Positions 61,700 through 64,000 of a stretch of 64,000 nucleotides of DNA are shown here, one piece after another. Every line of letters starts with the position of its first letter. Positions within the stretch are counted from its first letter, which is position 1. The stretch is from Nitrospirales bacterium (GTDB taxonomy: Bacteria; Nitrospirota; Nitrospiria; Nitrospirales; UBA8639), in the NCBI GenBank assembly GCA_029261295.1, contig JAJDBP010000007.1, forward strand, positions 186,001 to 250,000. The letters run 5' to 3'. A model generated the notes under the pieces. It was not told where the DNA came from. It did no database searches and was given only the letters and a program-made list of their open reading frames with translations. The position numbers and the translations under genes are program-made.

Positions 61700-62950
61700 T
61701 TATCGATTCATCGATTGTAAAAACTCATTATTATCTTTAGTACCGCCAATCTTGTCCATAAGAAATTCCATGGCTTCCATGGTTCCGAGGGGACTGAGCA
61801 CCTTCCGAAGAATCCACATTTTATTCAGGCGATCACGATCCACCAGCAATTCCTCCTTCCTGGTACCCGATTGGCTGATATCAATAGCTGGGAAAAGCCG
61901 CTTGTCAGCCAAACGTCGGTCTAAATGCACCTCCATGTTGCCCGTACCCTTAAATTCTTCAAAAATCACATCATCCATTCGACTACCCGTATCAACCAGG
62001 GCGGTAGCTAAAATCGTCAAACTTCCACCGAATTCAATATTTCTGGCAGCCCCGAAAAACCGTTTGGGCCGTTGCAACGCATTCGAATCCAACCCCCCTG
62101 ACAACACTTTCCCACTAGGTGGCGAAATCGTATTATAGGCACGTGCTAAACGGGTCACACTATCCAATAAAATTACCACGTCACGCTTATGTTCAACCAA
62201 GCGCTTGGCCTTTTCCATCACAATTTCAGCGACCTGCGCATGCCGTTGAGGCGGTTCGTCAAATGTTGAGCTGATCACTTCAGCCGCCTTGACCTGTCGT
62301 TGCCAATCAGTCACCTCCTCAGGACGTTCATCAATCAGCAAAACAATCAGGACAATTTCAGGATGATTGGCGATTATGGAACGAGCCACAGCCTGCAGAA
62401 GCATGGTCTTTCCCGTTCGGGGAGCCGCAACAATAAGGCCACGCTGCCCTTTCCCGATAGGCGTGGTTAATTCCATCACTCGCGTGCAATATTCTTCTCG
62501 ATCAAACTCTAAATTGATTCGTTCTTCGGCATATAATGGCGTCAAATTATCGAACAAGATCTTATCGCGTTGGACTTCCGGTTCATCATAGTTGATTTTT
62601 TCAACTTTTAAGAGTGCAAAATATCGTTCACCATCCTTTGGGGGACGGATCTGCCCGGACACAATATCCCCAGTTCGGAGATTAAACCGACGAATTTGCG
62701 AAGGGGAAATATAAATATCGTCAGGACCTGGCAAATAGTTTGAGTCAGGAGCTCTGAGAAATCCAAACCCATCAGAAAGCGTTTCTAACACGCCCTCCCC
62801 AAATATCACGCCATTTTTTTCACTCTGGCCTTGAAGAATAGAGAAAATTAGCTCTTGCTTTCGCAAATTTGGAGCCCCATCAATCTTGAGGCCTCGCGCT
62901 AGATCGTTTAATTCTCCAATAGATTTCTGCTTCAATTCGGCAAGATGCAT
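61700..62950 (-). CDS. rho: Transcription termination factor Rho
   Basis: A 416-residue hexameric RNA helicase. The N-terminal Rho-N helix bundle is at residues 1-45, the cold-shock RNA-binding domain at about 48-118 ([22 protein letters not shown]), and the ATPase carries Walker A AAPRTGKT near residue 175, Walker B and the Q-loop [18 protein letters not shown]. The ATG at 62950 has GGAG 8 bases upstream, preferred over the start at 62992. No insertion domain is present. Confidence 0.96.
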   Translation of the reverse strand: MHLAELKQKSIGELNDLARGLKIDGAPNLRKQELIFSILQGQSEKNGVIFGEGVLETLSDGFGFLRAPDSNYLPGPDDIYISPSQIRRFNLRTGDIVSGQIRPPKDGERYFALLKVEKINYDEPEVQRDKILFDNLTPLYAEERINLEFDREEYCTRVMELTTPIGKGQRGLIVAAPRTGKTMLLQAVARSIIANHPEIVLIVLLIDERPEEVTDWQRQVKAAEVISSTFDEPPQRHAQVAEIVMEKAKRLVEHKRDVVILLDSVTRLARAYNTISPPSGKVLSGGLDSNALQRPKRFFGAARNIEFGGSLTILATALVDTGSRMDDVIFEEFKGTGNMEVHLDRRLADKRLFPAIDISQSGTRKEELLVDRDRLNKMWILRKVLSPLGTMEAMEFLMDKIGGTKDNNEFLQSMNR

Positions 62951-63455
62951 AAGATTACTCCATAGGTTAACCGGAAGGATTTCCCAATACATGTCTTTGG
63001 GAAAAAAGGTTGGAAAGGATACACATTCGGAAGTTCTTGATTATGACCAATGTACAAATTTGCTGGAGGTCCTATCGGGGTTGATGATAGTCAACCCGCG
63101 TATTGTTTAATTTAGGAAGAATACTCAGGGCGAATGAGGAACGACACTTGTCTACGGCAGCCGCAATGTCCTCTTTACGATTTGGGTTAAAACTAAATGG
63201 GTTAAAACTAAAAAGTCCGGGAAGTTAATTAGGCGGATATAGCTTTTTTAATTTTGGGCAGGTCTTGATGTCTTATGTATCTCACACATGATTACCTTGT
63301 CAATAGTTTTATTATCGGTAGAACCAAGAAAAAACTTAAGCCCGTTGATTTTTTCAATGGAATTTTCCAGAAAAGTAGGAGGTTGGCACCCTTCTATCTA
63401 GTATGGTAAACCATCCTTACGATAATTGGAAGCTCACCGGAGGGACCCTTCCCTA
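62951..63455. other. rho upstream region
   Basis: About 500 bases between divergent rho and the DUF2203 gene. TTTCCCAA (62980-62987) and TTGGGAAA (62997-63004) form a perfect stem in the rho leader. The 15-base unit TGGGTTAAAACTAAA is repeated exactly in tandem at 63183-63197 and 63198-63212. No gene or clear promoter was identified. Confidence 0.5.
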
Positions 63456-63872
63456 ATGTCAGAATCAGGTTTTCCCTTTTCAAGCGAACGAATCTTCACT
63501 CTCGCTGAAGCCAATGCTTTAGTCCCCGAATTGGAACAGCATTGGACCTCCATAAAAGAAGGGCGCCAGATCCTTATTGAGACGAGAGACGAAGTCAAAA
63601 AGGCCAGCGCTCAAGCGTCTTCGGGCGGGGGTACAGTTGTTGGAGTGAAATATATCAAAGGCTTACAAGATATCAATGGAAGCTTGCATGCCATTCAAGA
63701 ATTGGGGGTGGTCATTAAAGATGTGGAAATTGGCCTCTGTGACTTCCCTTTTATGTACAATGATAAATTGGTCTTTTTATGCTGGAAATCTGGGGAAGAC
63801 CAAGTATCGTGGTGGCATGATATTGATAGCGGATTTAACAACCGACAACCCATAGACCAGCCAGAGCCCTAA
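63456..63872 (+). CDS. DUF2203 family protein
   Basis: A 138-residue soluble protein. RIFTLAEANALVPELEQHW near the start, the central GVVIKDVEIGLCDFPFMYNDKLVFLCWKSGED and the end VSWWHDIDSGFNNRQPID are the pattern of DUF2203, a family of unknown function. GGAGGG lies about 11 bases before the ATG at 63456; an upstream start at 63426 is less likely. It stands alone near the right edge. Confidence 0.88.
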   Translation: MSESGFPFSSERIFTLAEANALVPELEQHWTSIKEGRQILIETRDEVKKASAQASSGGGTVVGVKYIKGLQDINGSLHAIQELGVVIKDVEIGLCDFPFMYNDKLVFLCWKSGEDQVSWWHDIDSGFNNRQPIDQPEP

Positions 63873-64000
63873 TCTTCTCACTGGCCACCCCGGCTCTTTC
63901 TACCTTCTTCTTCAAATCACGATGGAATATTTGGCTTTTCGCCAATGATAGAGATAATCCTCAATCCTTTATAAATTTTAGAGATGGAAAAATGAGTCCC

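Overview
The window looks like a chromosomal segment from the Nitrospirota, most likely a Nitrospira-type nitrite oxidiser. This is an inference from the Gram-negative housekeeping gene set, the run rho-rpmE-prfA-prmC-murA-his-dnaG, a class II (B12-dependent) ribonucleotide reductase and a moderate GC content. There is no rRNA operon, prophage or CRISPR array. Most of the window is core metabolism and information processing, broken by short accessory patches.

Left part (1-21 kb). The edge may carry the first codons of a histone-deacetylase-like gene. It is followed by a TPR protein, a REP-type (RAYT) transposase and a minus-strand trio: lipoprotein flavodoxin, unknown protein, threonine dehydratase-like enzyme. 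A BrnT/BrnA toxin-antitoxin pair sits directly behind xerD and is bracketed by a second, decayed copy of the xerD 3' end. Next come an LpoA-like TPR/periplasmic-binding protein with a site-2 protease, trpS, the glycolytic/gluconeogenic operon gap-pgk-tpiA-secG, ilvE facing it, and the run rplU-rpmA-obgE-proB-nadD-rsfS-bioB. Behind bioB lies a small patch of nested palindromic repeats around an AT-rich orphan gene.

Middle part (21-47.5 kb). A YbbA/YbbP-like ABC exporter is split by a class 1A-type pyrD. Then come comF, an mraZ with no cell-division cluster beside it followed by a RusA-like nuclease, a STAS-PilZ pair, secreted proteins of unknown role, a TPR-2OG oxygenase fusion, an acyltransferase-like membrane protein, tRNA-Arg, an HDOD protein, the two tRNA methylthiotransferases MiaB and MtaB, TrkH, and nrdJ. 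Two consensus DnaA boxes lie upstream of nrdJ.

Right part (47.5-64 kb). A long minus-strand block runs rho, rpmE, prfA, prmC, murA, hisG, hisD, hisB, hisH, a lipoprotein, hisA, hisF, hisIE, a HIT protein, dnaG, a CAT-anticodon tRNA, a C4 zinc-ribbon protein, RNase P RNA and tRNA-Glu. Many neighbours overlap by 4-8 bases, so much of it is probably co-transcribed and translationally coupled. hisC and hisZ are not in the block.

No large new defence or biosynthetic system was recognised. The most unusual structures are the xerD-flanked BrnTA cassette with its probable leaderless promoter and palindromic operator, the DnaA boxes before nrdJ, the nested-palindrome patch behind bioB, and several unusual gene pairings and fusions.
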